A program made the position numbers and the translations under genes. From Tenebrionibacter intestinalis (GTDB taxonomy: Bacteria > Pseudomonadota > Gammaproteobacteria > Enterobacterales > Enterobacteriaceae), in NCBI RefSeq assembly GCF_016632365.1, contig NZ_JAEPBH010000013.1, positions 26,728-90,727 of the forward strand: a DNA stretch of 64,000 nucleotides, read 5' to 3'. Below the pieces are notes generated by a model. The model was not told the DNA's origin. It was given only the letters and a program-made list of their open reading frames with translations, and made no database searches. Shown here piece by piece: positions 27,542 through 39,006 of the stretch (within the stretch, counting starts at the first letter, position 1; the number at the start of each line of letters is the position of its first letter).

Positions 27542-27662
27542 GGTTTGTAATCTTAATAAATATCAGTGCGTTAGCTTGTCCTGGTAATTGGTTAGCAACA
27601 AAACTTATCTACAATGTCGTCACAAGGAAACACAAATCTACGTATAAAATAAAACAAATATA

Positions 27663-27675
27663 AATCAATACATTA
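27663..27675 (-). promoter_or_regulatory. Probable IHF site between GlrR sites and the glmZ promoter
   Basis: TAATGTATTGATT is a full match to the reverse of WATCAA-N4-TTR. It sits between the sigma54 promoter and the two activator sites, where DNA bending is needed. Confidence 0.65.
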
Positions 27676-27677
27676 AA

Positions 27678-27695
27678 CGTCTCAAAACAGCGACA
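27678..27695 (-). promoter_or_regulatory. GlrR site, proximal (one mismatch)
   Basis: TGTCGCTGTTTTGAGACG matches the GlrR consensus TGTC-N10-GACA except for the last base. GlrR is the sigma54 activator of the GlrK/GlrR two-component system. Confidence 0.6.
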
Positions 27696-27708
27696 AATAA
27701 TCCCGGGT

Positions 27709-27726
27709 TGTCGCCAATCGCAGACA
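27709..27726 (-). promoter_or_regulatory. GlrR site, distal (perfect)
   Basis: TGTCTGCGATTGGCGACA is an exact TGTC-N10-GACA. Its centre lies about 31 bases from that of the proximal site, about three helical turns, so both would face the same side. Confidence 0.7.
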
Positions 27727-28130
27727 TACCCTCGCCTGACGGGTTGATAAAAAAGTAACGAACAAAATAGATGTGAAAAACCTGCTTTTCCTCCGGCAAC
27801 AACATGCCGCAAAGAAAACCAGCGGGAAAATTTTCTTATTCCTGACGGCATTAGAGGGTAGCTGAATTTAAAAAGGATCTGCCTGAAGCCTTTTTTCACG
27901 CATCATTCAGGTATGTTTTCTGTGTCATTTTACCGGGAAGCGACCCGCAGGGATGGAATACAGGTAATAGCCATATTCCAGAAGGTAAGGCCCCTTACCG
28001 GGGGGCTGAAATAATCGGTTAATAACGATTAGCGGAATAGTCACTCTCGCCAGGTTACAGGTTCCGTCGTTATATCTTGGATGTATAACCAAACTATCTG
28101 GCCGTAAAAGTAACAGGCCAAACCACAGGG
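27727..28130. other. Spacer without recognisable gene
   Basis: E. coli has aslA/aslB in this neighbourhood; neither is present. The only structure noted is a short perfect hairpin, GGTAAGGCCCCTTACC (27984-27999). A minus-strand frame of 96 codons (27609-27899) overlaps the GlrR and IHF sites, has no family resemblance and is not called. Confidence 0.5.
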
Positions 28131-28172
28131 CGAAAAAAAGCCACAACTTCCAGGAAGTTGTGGCTTTTTTTC
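28131..28172. terminator. tRNA-operon terminator (bidirectional)
   Basis: AAAAAAGCCACAACTTCC pairs with GGAAGTTGTGGCTTTTTT almost without a loop. It has T-tracts on both strands and lies 38 bases past the CCA end of the proline tRNA. Confidence 0.9.
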
Positions 28173-28209
28173 ATTTCTGGCCCGGACTGAACCAGGCCAT
28201 ACTGTAATT

Positions 28210-28286
28210 TGGTCGGCGAGAGAGGATTCGAACCTCCGACCCACTGGTCCCAAACCAGTTGCGCTACCAGGCTGCGCTACTCGCCG
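28210..28286 (-). tRNA. proM: tRNA-Pro (TGG)
   Basis: This 77-nt cloverleaf has acceptor CGGCGAG/CTCGCCG, anticodon arm CTGGT-TTGGGAC-CAG (anticodon TGG) and encoded CCA. It is last in the Arg-His-Leu-Pro operon, as in E. coli. Confidence 0.98.
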
Positions 28287-28320
28287 AATACTGCTCTATA
28301 TCTTGCTTTACTAAAGGTTG

Positions 28321-28407
28321 TGGTGCGAGGGGGGGGACTTGAACCCCCACGTCCGTAAGGACACTAACACCTGAAGCTAGCGCGTCTACCAATTCCGCCA
28401 CCTTCGC
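28321..28407 (-). tRNA. leuT: tRNA-Leu (CAG)
   Basis: This 87-nt class II tRNA has a long variable arm (GTCCTTACGGAC), anticodon loop TTCAGGT (CAG), T arm with GGTTCAAGTCC and encoded CCA. Confidence 0.98.
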
Positions 28408-28421
28408 ATACCACTAAATAA

Positions 28422-28498
28422 TGGGGTGGCTAATGGGACTCGAACCCACGACAACTGGAATCACAATCCAGGGCTCTACCAACTGAGCTATAGCCACC
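28422..28498 (-). tRNA. hisR: tRNA-His (GTG)
   Basis: This 77-nt tRNA has the extra 5' G typical of tRNA-His, acceptor GGTGGCT, anticodon loop ATTGTGAT (GTG) and encoded CCA. Confidence 0.98.
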
Positions 28499-28560
28499 AT
28501 TGTCTATTTTCACGCGATACTACTTGTTCGTACCACCGCAGCTCCAGCGCCTGTAAACAA

Positions 28561-28637
<77 letters not shown>

Positions 28638-28658
28638 GTAGCGCCGTTGCGGAGGGGG

Positions 28659-28687
28659 ATACTACGGACTTCGCGCCCTGCTGTCTA
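28659..28687 (-). promoter_or_regulatory. tRNA operon promoter
   Basis: TAGACA (28682-28687) and TAGTAT (28659-28664) are 17 bases apart. They are followed by a C-rich discriminator (CCCCCTCCGC), the signature of stringently controlled stable-RNA promoters. Confidence 0.8.
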
Positions 28688-28739
28688 GTGCTTTTTTTCA
28701 TAAAATGCGCGTTTGGTTATGCTTTGCGCACTCCATGTA

Positions 28740-30125
28740 TCAACGGCTCTGCTTTACCGATTCTACGTGTTTTCCCAATCCTAAAAACTTATAGGCCACC
28801 GCCACCCCGGCAAGGAACAGTCCCCCCACAACCAGCGACATACGCGTGTCAACATTGATGCCCATTCCCACCAGCACACAAATTAAAAACGCTATTGTCA
28901 GCCAGTTTGCCCAGGGAAACATCAGCGAGCGAAACGGATGGCTGACAATCGCATCGCGGTGCGCTTTACGAAAGCGCAGTTGGCTAATCAGAATGACAAA
29001 CCACGGCACCATCCCCGGCAATACGCTGGCGCTGTAAACATAAACAAACACCGCCTGCGGGTTAGGAATAATATAGTTAAGGCAGGAGCCCGCCAGCAAT
29101 ATCAGTACGGAAACCGCCACGCCGGCTACAGGAACGCCGTTTTTCGCTACTTTCCCCAACGCCGCCGGGAGCTGGCGGTTATTAGCCAGTGCGTAGAGCA
29201 TGCGCCCACAGCTATACATACCGCTATTACAGCCGGACAGCGCAGCCGTAAGCACCACAAAGTTAATAATGCCCGCAGCGGCAGTAATGCCAATTTTGGC
29301 AAAAGTCAGTACAAAGGGACTGCCGTTAGCGCCGATGTCATTCCACGCAAAGAGCGTAACAATAACAAAAATCGCGCCCACGTAGAAAATCAGGATACGC
29401 CACAGCACCTTCCCTACCGCGCTGCGTAAAGTCACCTGCGGATTTTTCGCTTCACCGGCGGTAATACCGATAAGCTCCACGCCCTGGTAGGACGCCACCA
29501 CAATACACAGCGCCGTCAGAAAGCCTTTCCAGCCGCCGGCAAAGAAGCCGCCATGTTCCGTCAGGTTGCTAAAGCCTGTCGGGCTACCGCCGTTACCAAA
29601 GCCAAAGAAAATAACGCCAAGGCCTACCACAATCATCACAATAATAGTGGTAACTTTAATCATGGCGAACCAGAATTCAATTTCGCCATACAGGCGCACC
29701 GCCGCAAGATTCGCCAGCGCGACCAGGCCTACAGCAATAAGAGCGGGTATCCACTGCGCTATATCAGGAAACCAGTACTGCACATAAACCCCGATAGCCG
29801 TGATCTCGGAGATACCTACCGCCATCCACATAAACCAGTAGGACCAGGCCGTAAGGTAGCCAAAGAAGGGGCTCATATAACGGTGAGCATAAACGGCAAA
29901 AGAGCCGGCAACCGGCTCAATAAACAGCATTTCGCCCATTGAGCGCATAATAAAAAACACAAACAGCCCGGCTACAATATAAGCCAGTAGCACAGAAGGA
30001 CCGGCCCACTTCAGCGTACTGGCGGCTCCCATAAACAGGCCTACTCCAATCGTTCCGCCAAGGGCGATTAATTCGATATGCCGCGCTTCCAGCCCGCGCT
30101 GAAGCTCAGATTTATTTTTTGCCAT
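28740..30125 (-). CDS. thrP: Threonine/serine:proton symporter ThrP (YifK)
   Basis: ThrP is an amino acid-polyamine-organocation family permease of 461 residues, the E. coli length, with about 12 membrane helices. The N-terminal [24 protein letters not shown] is the family signature. In E. coli YifK/ThrP imports threonine and serine; expression is repressed by Lrp and by the GcvB sRNA. It lies directly upstream of the tRNA operon on the same strand. Confidence 0.95.
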   Translation of the reverse strand: MAKNKSELQRGLEARHIELIALGGTIGVGLFMGAASTLKWAGPSVLLAYIVAGLFVFFIMRSMGEMLFIEPVAGSFAVYAHRYMSPFFGYLTAWSYWFMWMAVGISEITAIGVYVQYWFPDIAQWIPALIAVGLVALANLAAVRLYGEIEFWFAMIKVTTIIVMIVVGLGVIFFGFGNGGSPTGFSNLTEHGGFFAGGWKGFLTALCIVVASYQGVELIGITAGEAKNPQVTLRSAVGKVLWRILIFYVGAIFVIVTLFAWNDIGANGSPFVLTFAKIGITAAAGIINFVVLTAALSGCNSGMYSCGRMLYALANNRQLPAALGKVAKNGVPVAGVAVSVLILLAGSCLNYIIPNPQAVFVYVYSASVLPGMVPWFVILISQLRFRKAHRDAIVSHPFRSLMFPWANWLTIAFLICVLVGMGINVDTRMSLVVGGLFLAGVAVAYKFLGLGKHVESVKQSR

Positions 30126-30300
30126 ACAGCCCTCTTAAAACGCCTCACAACGCCGTGCGGTTTAGCCGGTAACTATGGTGATAAGTAAGTTGTAACCCGC
30201 AAACCCGGACCGCTGCCGGACGACGGCAATGGTTTCGTATTGTCAACGGCGCAGAAAAAAAATTCAGAGAAAACGGGGCGGAAAAAGGCCGCCCTGCGGG

Positions 30301-31044
30301 CTACAGCCTACCGGTGTAATGCCAGGCGAGATAGCGCAATAGCCGCAACTGGCGCGTAATGCGGCTCGGCTGCGTCAGCAGACGATAAAGCCACTCCAGC
30401 CCAAGCTTCTGCCAGCGTTGCGGCGCGCGCTTAACGTGGCCGGTAAAGACATCATACGTGCCGCCAACACCCATATATAACGCGTGAGGATAAACTGTTC
30501 GGCAGTCGCTTATCAGGATCTCCTGGCGCGGCGACCCCATCGCCACCGTCACCAGTCGGGCGCCGCTGTCGCGAATGCGGGCAAACAACGCATCACGCTC
30601 CTGCGGCGAAAAATAGCCGTCCTGGCTGCCGACTATATTGACGTTCCACCGGTTACGCAGCATCTGTTCAGTCTGCGTCAACACGGCTGGACGCCCGCCA
30701 ACCAGAAACACCGGCGTGCCCTCGCGCCCGGCACGCAACATAAGCGCCTCCCACAGATCGGCCCCCGCCACCCGGGAGACCTGCGCCTGCGGATATTTTT
30801 TACGAATTGAGCGCACCAGGCTGATGCCGTCGGCGTATTTATATTCCGCAGCCTCGATCAGTTGGCGCATCCGGGCAGAGCTTTCCGCCGTCAGCACCTT
30901 TTCAGCGTTGATCGCCACCAGCGTACCCTGCTTCAGTTTGCCGCCTGCGTGAAGGTAGTCCAGCGCATGCTCCCTGTCGCGCCAGCCCAGCAGATTGAGG
31001 CCACGAATAGTGTAAACCGGCGCGTCTGACCTGTTATTCATCAT
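30301..31044 (-). CDS. wecG: UDP-N-acetyl-D-mannosaminuronic acid transferase WecG
   Basis: WecG adds ManNAcA to GlcNAc-PP-undecaprenol, making ECA lipid II. It is a 247-residue member of the WecG/TagA/CpsF (GT26) family with [28 protein letters not shown] and [10 protein letters not shown]. Two ATGs (31044 and 31041) are possible. It overlaps the wzyE end by 11 bases and is the last gene of the cluster. Confidence 0.95.
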   Translation of the reverse strand: MMNNRSDAPVYTIRGLNLLGWRDREHALDYLHAGGKLKQGTLVAINAEKVLTAESSARMRQLIEAAEYKYADGISLVRSIRKKYPQAQVSRVAGADLWEALMLRAGREGTPVFLVGGRPAVLTQTEQMLRNRWNVNIVGSQDGYFSPQERDALFARIRDSGARLVTVAMGSPRQEILISDCRTVYPHALYMGVGGTYDVFTGHVKRAPQRWQKLGLEWLYRLLTQPSRITRQLRLLRYLAWHYTGRL

Positions 31045-32410
31045 TTTTCCTGCTCGCTGCGGAAAGTTGTGTTAAATGTTGGCTGGTTGCGCAAGACCGG
31101 GGGCGGACCAGCCCGGCGTAATCCAGCAGCCAGAAAATCAGCTTCGCCAGCAACAAACTCAGGCCAAACACAATCAGAAAAAACACCACGCGCGATACAA
31201 AGGCATCAAGCCCTTCGCGCGCAAGCACAATCATATTGAAGATGGCGCCAAAGCAAAAGCTGTGCAAAATGGCCGCGTTATAGCGATTCTTTTCGCAGTT
31301 GCCGCGCACAAAAAGCCAGTCAAACCATTTAATGATTAGCCCCACAACCACGGCCCCTGGTACGATAAACCATGCTCCCCCCATCACCAGTAGCGAACCA
31401 ATTAGCGTCGGTGAGATAGCCAGCCCGGAGTGATTATTAAGCACTTCCCAGGTAAAATAATTAGCGCTGTTCAGTATCACGGCAGGCCTGTCCGGCCATA
31501 ACCACGACGGAATAAACACATAAAAGTCGCGTACAATCGGCGCCAGCCCCTGAAACGCAATATTGTCGTAATGCTGAATCAATAACGCCAGATTCTCCCA
31601 CGGCGAGAAGGTATCGCGGGTGAGATACAAAAAGGTATAAAACGCCTCATCGCCGCTGACGTTCAGCCCATAGCGCTTGAGCGCCAGCCAGAACATCCCC
31701 ACCACGCCAAGCGCGCCTGCCGCCGCCAGCAACCACAAAGAGATCCAGCCGCGTATCAAACCGATAAACAGAAAAATGGCGAACGCAATAATGATATTAG
31801 CGCGCGTGCCGCCCACAATGGCATAAGTCAGCAGACCAAACCCTACGGTACTGACCAGAAAACCAAGCCAGCGGGCTTTACTCTGGCGCAAAAAATAAAC
31901 CACCAGCATCGCCGGAATAAAAAAGTAAAAAAAGCGCTTCAGCGCCACACCGGAAACCTGGCTTGAAAAAATCTGGCTGTAGGACTTTAGCTTAAAGAGC
32001 AAAAAACCATTATGCAGAAAGAACACCGCCACGCTCACCAGCGCCAGCGCCAGCAAAATTATCCAGGTGAGGTTTGTTTCCACGCGATTCATACTAAACA
32101 GCCGCCCGACAGGCGGGTATTGCGTTGACCGCAGCCGAATTTTATAGGCGGTATAATACACAGCATAAAAACAACTGGCCGACAGCAGCGCCTGTAGTAG
32201 CGTAAACGCAGGCGCCACGCCCACGTTAAACCGGAACGCCAGCATAGCGGTAAACGGAAAGCCGAAAAAAAAAGTTAGCAAAAAGAGAAGCGAAAAGAGG
32301 ACGTTAAAGTTAAAACGCACCCGACGAAATTCTCGCCAGGTAAGCGTACCGATGAACAGTACTGACAGGCTCCAGACAAAAAACAGGCCGCCAAATTGCA
32401 GTAAACTCAT
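31034..32410 (-). CDS. wzyE: ECA polymerase WzyE
   Basis: WzyE polymerises the ECA trisaccharide repeat at the periplasmic face of the inner membrane. The 458-residue protein has about 11 membrane helices and a large periplasmic loop with [21 protein letters not shown]. It overlaps wecF by four bases and wecG by 11. Confidence 0.94.
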   Translation of the reverse strand: MSLLQFGGLFFVWSLSVLFIGTLTWREFRRVRFNFNVLFSLLFLLTFFFGFPFTAMLAFRFNVGVAPAFTLLQALLSASCFYAVYYTAYKIRLRSTQYPPVGRLFSMNRVETNLTWIILLALALVSVAVFFLHNGFLLFKLKSYSQIFSSQVSGVALKRFFYFFIPAMLVVYFLRQSKARWLGFLVSTVGFGLLTYAIVGGTRANIIIAFAIFLFIGLIRGWISLWLLAAAGALGVVGMFWLALKRYGLNVSGDEAFYTFLYLTRDTFSPWENLALLIQHYDNIAFQGLAPIVRDFYVFIPSWLWPDRPAVILNSANYFTWEVLNNHSGLAISPTLIGSLLVMGGAWFIVPGAVVVGLIIKWFDWLFVRGNCEKNRYNAAILHSFCFGAIFNMIVLAREGLDAFVSRVVFFLIVFGLSLLLAKLIFWLLDYAGLVRPRSCATSQHLTQLSAASRKNDE

Positions 32411-33483
32411 ACCGACTCTCCCGACGCCACGCGCAGCGCATTCTCCCAGCCAGCGATATAGTTCGGGCTGAAAAAAGCAATGCGGCTTTTATCTACGTTC
32501 TGCAACTGCCGCTGCGCCTCACGCACCACCCGCTTATCCAGGCTGTCTGTCGTAAACAACACCGGCAACTGCTGTTCAGCCATATCCAGCCAGAACGGAT
32601 TTTCACGATTCAATACGCAGGGAACGCCCGCCTGAATCAGCAAACACAGCGTGCCGATGCCCTGCTGGCGCGCAAAAATAAAGTACCCCAGATCGCAGCC
32701 GCGCAGTAGCTCAAGATAAGCGTCAAACGGCATATTTTCACGTAGTATGGTGAGATTATCGGCGCTAAAAAGCGTTTTCGCTTCCTGCTCAACATGACGG
32801 ATATAGGCCTCATTTCCACTGGGGTATCCCATCGGCACCACCACCCTTACGCCATCGCCAAACTGGCGATGTATTTCCCGTAACGCGATAACGTGCCTGT
32901 TGCTGCAATCGCCGGAGTTACCGACCAGAACGGTAAGCTTCCGGCCTTCTTCACGCCGGTTTTCCAACGTATTTAACGCAGGATCCATACGCGTCGGGAA
33001 ATAGAGCAATCCGGTCGCAATGTTTGAATAATGCGTCACGAAATAGAGCAGGTCGCCACGGGTACCAAACACGTGCCCTACGCGCCTGTGCGCCATACGG
33101 CGCAGCCTGTAAAAAAGCCGAAACTTCAGGCTGGCGGCCGCCTCGTAGAGATCCGCACCCCAGATATGCCAGCTCGCCTGATCCGGCTTAAGGCCGCCGA
33201 AAAGCAGCGCCAGCCATATCCCGGTATTAAACTGGCCGTGGAAAAAGAAACGCTGTCGGCGGTTTGCCCGCGCTCTGGCGACCACCGCTTTAGCCAGCGC
33301 TTTTTTGCTGTCAAACAAGGCGATATCCAGTCCGGGGTAGGCGTTCACCAGCGCCAGATCTTCGCTCACCACCATAAACTTTTTTCCCTGTTCAGGCGCA
33401 TTCAGCGTCTGCGCAAAGAACTCAAGCACTGTGCGATTATGATGCGGGATATCCGATCCCAGTACGTGAATCAGTGTAGTCAT
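32407..33483 (-). CDS. wecF: TDP-Fuc4NAc:lipid II transferase WecF
   Basis: WecF (RffT, GT56) adds 4-acetamido-4,6-dideoxygalactose to ECA lipid II, completing lipid III. It has 358 residues beginning [20 protein letters not shown]. Conserved [10 protein letters not shown] and [20 protein letters not shown] are present. It overlaps wzxE by four bases. Confidence 0.95.
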   Translation of the reverse strand: MTTLIHVLGSDIPHHNRTVLEFFAQTLNAPEQGKKFMVVSEDLALVNAYPGLDIALFDSKKALAKAVVARARANRRQRFFFHGQFNTGIWLALLFGGLKPDQASWHIWGADLYEAAASLKFRLFYRLRRMAHRRVGHVFGTRGDLLYFVTHYSNIATGLLYFPTRMDPALNTLENRREEGRKLTVLVGNSGDCSNRHVIALREIHRQFGDGVRVVVPMGYPSGNEAYIRHVEQEAKTLFSADNLTILRENMPFDAYLELLRGCDLGYFIFARQQGIGTLCLLIQAGVPCVLNRENPFWLDMAEQQLPVLFTTDSLDKRVVREAQRQLQNVDKSRIAFFSPNYIAGWENALRVASGESV

Positions 33484-34730
33484 ACTCGTTTACGCCAGAT
33501 TAAAAATGCACAGACGCACAGGAAAAACCAGACGATATACGTTGCCATATAGGCCTGTGCCGCGCCCAGCGCGCCGTGCGCAGGGATAAGCCAGCGAGAA
33601 AACCCCGTCAGCAGCGCAAACTGGCCTAGTTCCGCCACGACGTACAGACGCAGGGAGGCTTTTGCAATAATAAGATAGCCAAAAACATAAGCGCCAACTT
33701 TCAACACATCGCCAACCAACTGCCAGGCGAACAGATCGCGCATGGCGGTAAATTTTGCTGAAAAAAGCAGCCAGATGGCAACATCGCGCAATAACCATAC
33801 CATCAGCCCCACCATCGCGACCGCAGGCAGCACAAAGCGCATCGCTTTACCTATTTCACGGCTGATATCCGCTTTTTCGGTCAAACGTGACAATGTGGGC
33901 AGCAAATAGACGCTGAACGAAGCCGTAATGAATTGCAGCCAGGCATCCGAAATGCTGCTCACACCCTGCCAGATGCCTACCGCATCCCAGCCATAGCGCG
34001 CCGCCAGCAGGTTACGCATCATCACGTAAGCCACCGGCATAGTCACCGAGGTTATGAGCGCCATCAGCGTAAATTTGCCAAGACGGCTGGCGATGGCGCT
34101 ATCCCATGCGGGCTTAAGCCACTGGAGCGGTAAGTGTTCACGGCGCTTAAGCGAAATCACGGCGGGGATAACCACCAGCGCAGGCGCCAGCGCCAGCCCG
34201 AACAGCGCCCCCGGATAACCGCCGATTTTCCAACACGCAATGTAGGCCAGAACGCCAGTCAAACTGCCGACGATTAGCGCCAGCGCGTTACCGGCTGCAT
34301 CACGAAACCCTTTCATGATAGCCAGCGACAGGTTTGCCCAGGCTATTCCCAGCTGTACCAACGCTAACAGCCGCACCAGGCCCTGATAGTTATCATGGCC
34401 GAATAGCCCGACGCTAACAGGGCGCGCAGCCAGCAGAAATACCAGCGCCAGCAGCGAAGAAAAACCCAGCACCATCGCTGACGACGTGCCGACAATCTGG
34501 CGCAGATGCTGCGGTTCATCGCGATACTGCGATACGTATTTAGTGACGCCGTTAAAGATACCCGCGCCAGCCAGTACGCCCAGCACCGTCACCAGTTGCC
34601 GAAAGTTTCCCGCCATACCGACGCCGCCCGGCCCATAAGCCACCGCCAGCAGCTTTACGACCAGTAAGCCCGCGCCAATCTTTACCAACGTGGACGCCGC
34701 CGTCCATATGGAAGCTCGTGCCAGCGACAT
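33480..34730 (-). CDS. wzxE: ECA lipid III flippase WzxE
   Basis: WzxE is a 416-residue polysaccharide-transporter family flippase with about 12 helices that moves undecaprenyl-linked trisaccharide to the periplasm. The N-terminus [21 protein letters not shown] and [15 protein letters not shown] are family hallmarks. The start overlaps the wecE stop by one base. Confidence 0.95.
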   Translation of the reverse strand: MSLARASIWTAASTLVKIGAGLLVVKLLAVAYGPGGVGMAGNFRQLVTVLGVLAGAGIFNGVTKYVSQYRDEPQHLRQIVGTSSAMVLGFSSLLALVFLLAARPVSVGLFGHDNYQGLVRLLALVQLGIAWANLSLAIMKGFRDAAGNALALIVGSLTGVLAYIACWKIGGYPGALFGLALAPALVVIPAVISLKRREHLPLQWLKPAWDSAIASRLGKFTLMALITSVTMPVAYVMMRNLLAARYGWDAVGIWQGVSSISDAWLQFITASFSVYLLPTLSRLTEKADISREIGKAMRFVLPAVAMVGLMVWLLRDVAIWLLFSAKFTAMRDLFAWQLVGDVLKVGAYVFGYLIIAKASLRLYVVAELGQFALLTGFSRWLIPAHGALGAAQAYMATYIVWFFLCVCAFLIWRKRV

Positions 34731-35860
34731 CAGCCGAAGTAGCTCAACAGTGTATTAATGACCGTGCGCTGATTGACTGGCGCGAGGTTATAGAATAGCG
34801 GCAGGCGCAACAGACGCTCGCTTTCTACGGTGGTGAAACGATCTTCGCCGTGAAAAATGCCAAATTGCTGGCCTGCCGGGCTGCTGTGCAGCGGAATATA
34901 GTGGAAGACAGCAAGGATATCCGCCTCTTTCAACCAGTCAATAAGCCGGCTGCGATCGTCGCCGTCGCGCAGCTTAATGTAGAACATATGGGCGTTGTGT
35001 ACGCAGCCTTCAGGCAGCGCAGGCAGTTCAATCCGCCCTTTTTCCGCCAGCGGCAGGAGCGCATCGTAGTAGTTGCGCCACAGCGCCAGACGCTGCTGGT
35101 TAATAAGCTCGGCGGCCTCCAGTTGCGCCCACAAATAGGCCGCCTGTAGATCCGCCATCAAATAGCTGGAACCGATATCGCGCCAGGTATATTTGTCCAC
35201 CTGGCCGCGAAAGAACTGACTGCGGTTAGTGCCTTTCTCGCGAATAATTTCCGCGCGCTCCACAAGCGTCGGATCGTTGATAAGCGTTGCGCCGCCTTCG
35301 CCACCTGCGGTGTAGTTCTTGGTTTCATGGAAACTCAGGCAGCCAATATGGCCGATAGCGCCAAGGGCGCGCCCCTTCCAGGCAGACATTACGCCCTGCG
35401 CCGCATCTTCAATAACCCACAGGTTATGTTGCTGCGCAATGCGCATAATGACATCCATATCACAGGCAACGCCCGCGTAGTGTACCGGCACGATAGCGCG
35501 CGTTTTTTCAGAGATCGCCGCTTCAATTTTACTTTCGTCGATATTCATGGTGTCAGGACGCACATCGACAAAAACAATACGCGCGCCGCGCAGCACGAAG
35601 GCGTTCGCGGTTGATACAAAGGTGTAGCTCGGCATAATTACTTCATCGCCGGGCTGGATATCAATCAGCAGCGCCGCCATTTCAAGCGACGCGGTGCAGG
35701 AGGGCGTTAGCAGCGCTTTACGGCTGCCGAAGCGCTGCTCCAGCCATTGCTGACAGCGGCGGGTAAAGCCGCCGTCACCGCACAGCTTGCCGCTCTCCAT
35801 CGCAGAGCGCATATAGTCAATTTCGGTACCAACTATCGGCGGAGCGTTAAATGGGATCAT
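34730..35860 (-). CDS. wecE: TDP-4-keto-6-deoxyglucose transaminase WecE
   Basis: WecE makes TDP-4-amino-4,6-dideoxygalactose, a PLP-dependent DegT/DnrJ/EryC1 family step. The ATG at 35860 with AGGTGAG upstream gives 376 residues as in E. coli. The PLP lysine is in SFHETKNYTAGGEGG (about 181), with VEDAAQG nearby. It lies four bases after wecD. Confidence 0.96.
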   Translation of the reverse strand: MIPFNAPPIVGTEIDYMRSAMESGKLCGDGGFTRRCQQWLEQRFGSRKALLTPSCTASLEMAALLIDIQPGDEVIMPSYTFVSTANAFVLRGARIVFVDVRPDTMNIDESKIEAAISEKTRAIVPVHYAGVACDMDVIMRIAQQHNLWVIEDAAQGVMSAWKGRALGAIGHIGCLSFHETKNYTAGGEGGATLINDPTLVERAEIIREKGTNRSQFFRGQVDKYTWRDIGSSYLMADLQAAYLWAQLEAAELINQQRLALWRNYYDALLPLAEKGRIELPALPEGCVHNAHMFYIKLRDGDDRSRLIDWLKEADILAVFHYIPLHSSPAGQQFGIFHGEDRFTTVESERLLRLPLFYNLAPVNQRTVINTLLSYFG

Positions 35861-35864
35861 GTTC

Positions 35865-36560
35865 TCACCTGTATAACCAGTAAGCGGAGCGCTCAATCAC
35901 CGCACCGCTTTCAATATAGCGGCGCAGCGCCGCCCGGTTGCTGATTTGGGTCGCCACCCGAATCCGGGATAGCCCGCGCATCTCGCACCAGCGCCGCGCC
36001 GCCAGCATTAATCTTGCCCCTGCGCCATGCCCGGCCAGCAAACCAATGCGCCCTTCCTGCTCGTTTAGCTGACGCAGCGTAATAAAGCCGCGACATTGCG
36101 CGCCAGCTCGCAAAATCAAACATTCATGATCGAAGCTGCCGCGCACCGCGTTTTCAACCCATTGCGCATAAAAACGCGCGCTTTCCCCTGCGGGATACCA
36201 CGGCTCGCGAAAGCGGCTCTGGCTAAATACGCTGGCCGCCGCACGCAGTTGAGCGATATCGCTTTCCTGCGCCACGTCAAGGCCGGGATCAGGGTTATTC
36301 GCGCCCGTGGCAAGGCTCAGGTCAACCTCCCCCTCCACCAGCCTGAAGCCCAGCGCCTGGAGGGCGTCCAGCCGCGCCGTGTCCTCAGCGGCGATTTTTG
36401 CCTGCACGCGTGAAAAAGGCTGCAATTGCGCCACGTTTAGCGGCGAAGCGGAATCGGAAAAACGGACAATTGCGCTCGCCAGTCCGAAAAACTCGCTCTC
36501 CCAGACCAGCGGTTCAACGCTGGCGCGTAAGGCATCCAGCGGCTGTGGCTTCACCGCCAT
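35865..36560 (-). CDS. wecD: TDP-Fuc4N acetyltransferase WecD
   Basis: WecD is a GNAT acetyltransferase that acetylates TDP-4-amino-4,6-dideoxygalactose. It has 231 residues (E. coli 224), with an extended N-terminus. The acetyl-CoA loop is [13 protein letters not shown] (about 175-187), and [20 protein letters not shown] is conserved. The start overlaps the wecC end by ten bases. The N-terminal third is among the more divergent segments of the cluster. Confidence 0.94.
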   Translation of the reverse strand: MAVKPQPLDALRASVEPLVWESEFFGLASAIVRFSDSASPLNVAQLQPFSRVQAKIAAEDTARLDALQALGFRLVEGEVDLSLATGANNPDPGLDVAQESDIAQLRAAASVFSQSRFREPWYPAGESARFYAQWVENAVRGSFDHECLILRAGAQCRGFITLRQLNEQEGRIGLLAGHGAGARLMLAARRWCEMRGLSRIRVATQISNRAALRRYIESGAVIERSAYWLYR

Positions 36561-37813
36561 ACTCCGCGTGTGTCAACAATGTAGCGCTGCACAAGCCGTG
36601 CGCCGTCAATAGCTTTAAACTGACAATGATCCACCAACAGCACCAGTATATCCGCGCGCGACAACGCATCCTGCACATCCGTCAGCGTACAGCGGCCCTG
36701 CAGCTTTTGCGGCAGCGTGTGGATATTAGGCTCCACCGCCAGCAGCTCTCCGCGGTGCCACTGCGCCAGCTCGCTCACAATAGACATAGACGGGCTTTCG
36801 CGCAGGTCATCAATATCCGGCTTGAACGCCAACCCAAAGCAGGCGAGAGTCAGTTCTTCAGCACGTTTTCCGCTGTCTGCCAGGCAGTCGGCTACCGCCG
36901 CTTTTACCCGATCAATCACCCAGCCCGGCTTACTATCGTTTACGTCCCGCGCAGTGCGAATCAGACGCGCCTGCTGCGGGTTTTGCGCCACAATAAACCA
37001 CGGATCGACGGCAATACAGTGTCCGCCGACGCCGGGGCCAGGCTGCAGAATATTAACGCGCGGATGGCGATTTGCCAGGCGAATCAGCTCCCACACGTTA
37101 ATACCCTGTGTTGCGCAAATTAACGAGAGCTCATTGGCGAAGGCGATATTAACGTCACGAAAACTATTTTCCGTTAGCTTACACATTTCTGCCGTGCGGG
37201 CGTTCGTTACCACGCATTCGCCTTTAAGAAAGATGGAATACAATTCGCTGGCGCGCGCCGAGCAAACGGGCGTCATCCCGCCAATCACGCGGTCATTTTG
37301 TATCAACTCCGCCATCACTTTCCCTGGCAGCACGCGCTCAGGGCAGTAGGCTATATTGATATCCGCCGCTTCCCCCGCCTGCTGCGGAAAGGTCAGATCG
37401 TCGCGCAACGCCGCCAGCCAGCCGGCCATTTGTTCCGTAGCGCCTACCGGCGACGTTGATTCCAGAATCACCAGCGCCCCTTTTTTTAGTACCGGCGCAA
37501 TGGCCTCGGCCGCCGCTTTAACGTAAGCCATATCCGGCTCATGGTCGCCTTTAAACGGCGTGGGCACGGCAATCAAATACGCATCTGCTTCAACCGGCGT
37601 TGTACGCGCAGACAACCAGCCGCCTTCAACAGCGGCTTTTACTACGCAGTCAAGCTCCGGTTCGACGATGTGGATTTCCCCTCGGTTGATGGTGGCAACC
37701 GCATTTTCATTGACGTCCACGCCGACCACGCGCTGTTGGCGCGATGCGAAGGCCGCAGCAGTGGGCAGGCCGATATAACCCAGGCCAATCACAGAGATAA
37801 TGTTAAAACTCAT
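36551..37813 (-). CDS. wecC: UDP-N-acetyl-D-mannosamine dehydrogenase WecC
   Basis: WecC oxidises UDP-ManNAc to UDP-ManNAcA in two NAD-dependent steps. It has 420 residues as in E. coli. The Rossmann start is [15 protein letters not shown], and the catalytic cysteine is in [14 protein letters not shown] (about 258). It overlaps wecB by four bases. Confidence 0.97.
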   Translation of the reverse strand: MSFNIISVIGLGYIGLPTAAAFASRQQRVVGVDVNENAVATINRGEIHIVEPELDCVVKAAVEGGWLSARTTPVEADAYLIAVPTPFKGDHEPDMAYVKAAAEAIAPVLKKGALVILESTSPVGATEQMAGWLAALRDDLTFPQQAGEAADINIAYCPERVLPGKVMAELIQNDRVIGGMTPVCSARASELYSIFLKGECVVTNARTAEMCKLTENSFRDVNIAFANELSLICATQGINVWELIRLANRHPRVNILQPGPGVGGHCIAVDPWFIVAQNPQQARLIRTARDVNDSKPGWVIDRVKAAVADCLADSGKRAEELTLACFGLAFKPDIDDLRESPSMSIVSELAQWHRGELLAVEPNIHTLPQKLQGRCTLTDVQDALSRADILVLLVDHCQFKAIDGARLVQRYIVDTRGVWR

Positions 37814-38940
37814 TGTGTCACCCGATAGTGTTTCAGTGCAGTAATAATGCGCTCGCAGGCTCTGCCGTCGCCATAGGGATTATGCGCATGGCTCATGGCC
37901 AGGTAAGCCTCGTTGTCTTTTAGCAGACGCGTGACTTGCGCAACAATTGTTTGTCTGTCAGTGCCAACCAGCCGCACCGTCCCGGCTTCCACGGCTTCTG
38001 GCCGCTCGGTTGTGTTTCGCATCACCAGCACAGGCTTACCAAGAGAAGGCGCCTCCTCCTGAATGCCGCCGGAATCGGTCAGGATGAGATAGGAATGATG
38101 CATTAACCAGACAAACGGCAGGTAATCCTGTGGATCGATTAGCATAATATTATCGATATGGCCCAGAATTCGGTTAACCGGCTCGCTGACGTTGGGATTA
38201 AGATGGACTGGATAAACAATCTGTACATCCGGATGCTGCGCCGCTATCTGCGCCAGCGCATGACAAATGTTCTCAAAACCGCTGCCGAAGCTTTCGCGGC
38301 GATGTCCGGTCACCAGGATGAGTTTTTTATTACGCTGTAAAAACGGATAGCATTCGTTAAGCGCCGCACGCTGCGCCTCATCGCTGAGCACGCGATCGCG
38401 AACGGACAGCAGTGCGTCAACAACGGTATTGCCGGTGACAAAAATGCGGCTGTCGCGGATATTTTCACGCAGCAGGTTCTGGCGCGACGTTTCGGTAGGC
38501 GCAAAATGCAGCGTAGCAAGATGGCCTGTGAGAGTGCGGTTCGCCTCCTCAGGCCACGGCGAAGCCAGATCGCCGGTGCGCAGTCCCGCCTCGACGTGAC
38601 CTACCGCAATACGCTGGTAAAACGCAGCCAGGCTTGTGGCGAGGGTCGTCGTGGTATCGCCATGTACCAGCACCACATCGGGTCGGAACGACGCCAGCAC
38701 CGGCTTAAGGCCTTCAAGAATTCGGCAGGTTATTTCGCTTAATCCCTGGTCCGGCCGCATGATATTCAGATCATAATCCGGCCGGATTGAAAAGAGCGAC
38801 AATACCTGGTCAAGCATTTCACGATGCTGAGCGGTCACACAGACCTTCACGTCAAAAAAAGGATCGTCCTCCAGCGCGTGAACCAGCGGCGCCATCTTTA
38901 TCGCTTCAGGACGCGTACCAAAAACGGTCAGAACTTTCAC
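37810..38940 (-). CDS. wecB: UDP-N-acetylglucosamine 2-epimerase WecB
   Basis: WecB interconverts UDP-GlcNAc and UDP-ManNAc. It has 376 residues as in E. coli. It begins [20 protein letters not shown], with [17 protein letters not shown] (about 93), [11 protein letters not shown] and TGHRRESFG in the nucleotide-sugar site. It lies 66 bases after wzzE. Confidence 0.97.
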   Translation of the reverse strand: MKVLTVFGTRPEAIKMAPLVHALEDDPFFDVKVCVTAQHREMLDQVLSLFSIRPDYDLNIMRPDQGLSEITCRILEGLKPVLASFRPDVVLVHGDTTTTLATSLAAFYQRIAVGHVEAGLRTGDLASPWPEEANRTLTGHLATLHFAPTETSRQNLLRENIRDSRIFVTGNTVVDALLSVRDRVLSDEAQRAALNECYPFLQRNKKLILVTGHRRESFGSGFENICHALAQIAAQHPDVQIVYPVHLNPNVSEPVNRILGHIDNIMLIDPQDYLPFVWLMHHSYLILTDSGGIQEEAPSLGKPVLVMRNTTERPEAVEAGTVRLVGTDRQTIVAQVTRLLKDNEAYLAMSHAHNPYGDGRACERIITALKHYRVTQ

Positions 38941-39006
38941 AGTATTTATCTGCCTTGATTAAACACAATGAAGACGTCCGGACACGTCTTCGTTGTTCTC
39001 CAAAAA

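Noticed and set aside
27609..27899. Open frame of 96 codons on the minus strand
   Set aside because: It overlaps the GlrR and IHF sites of glmZ and has no family resemblance.
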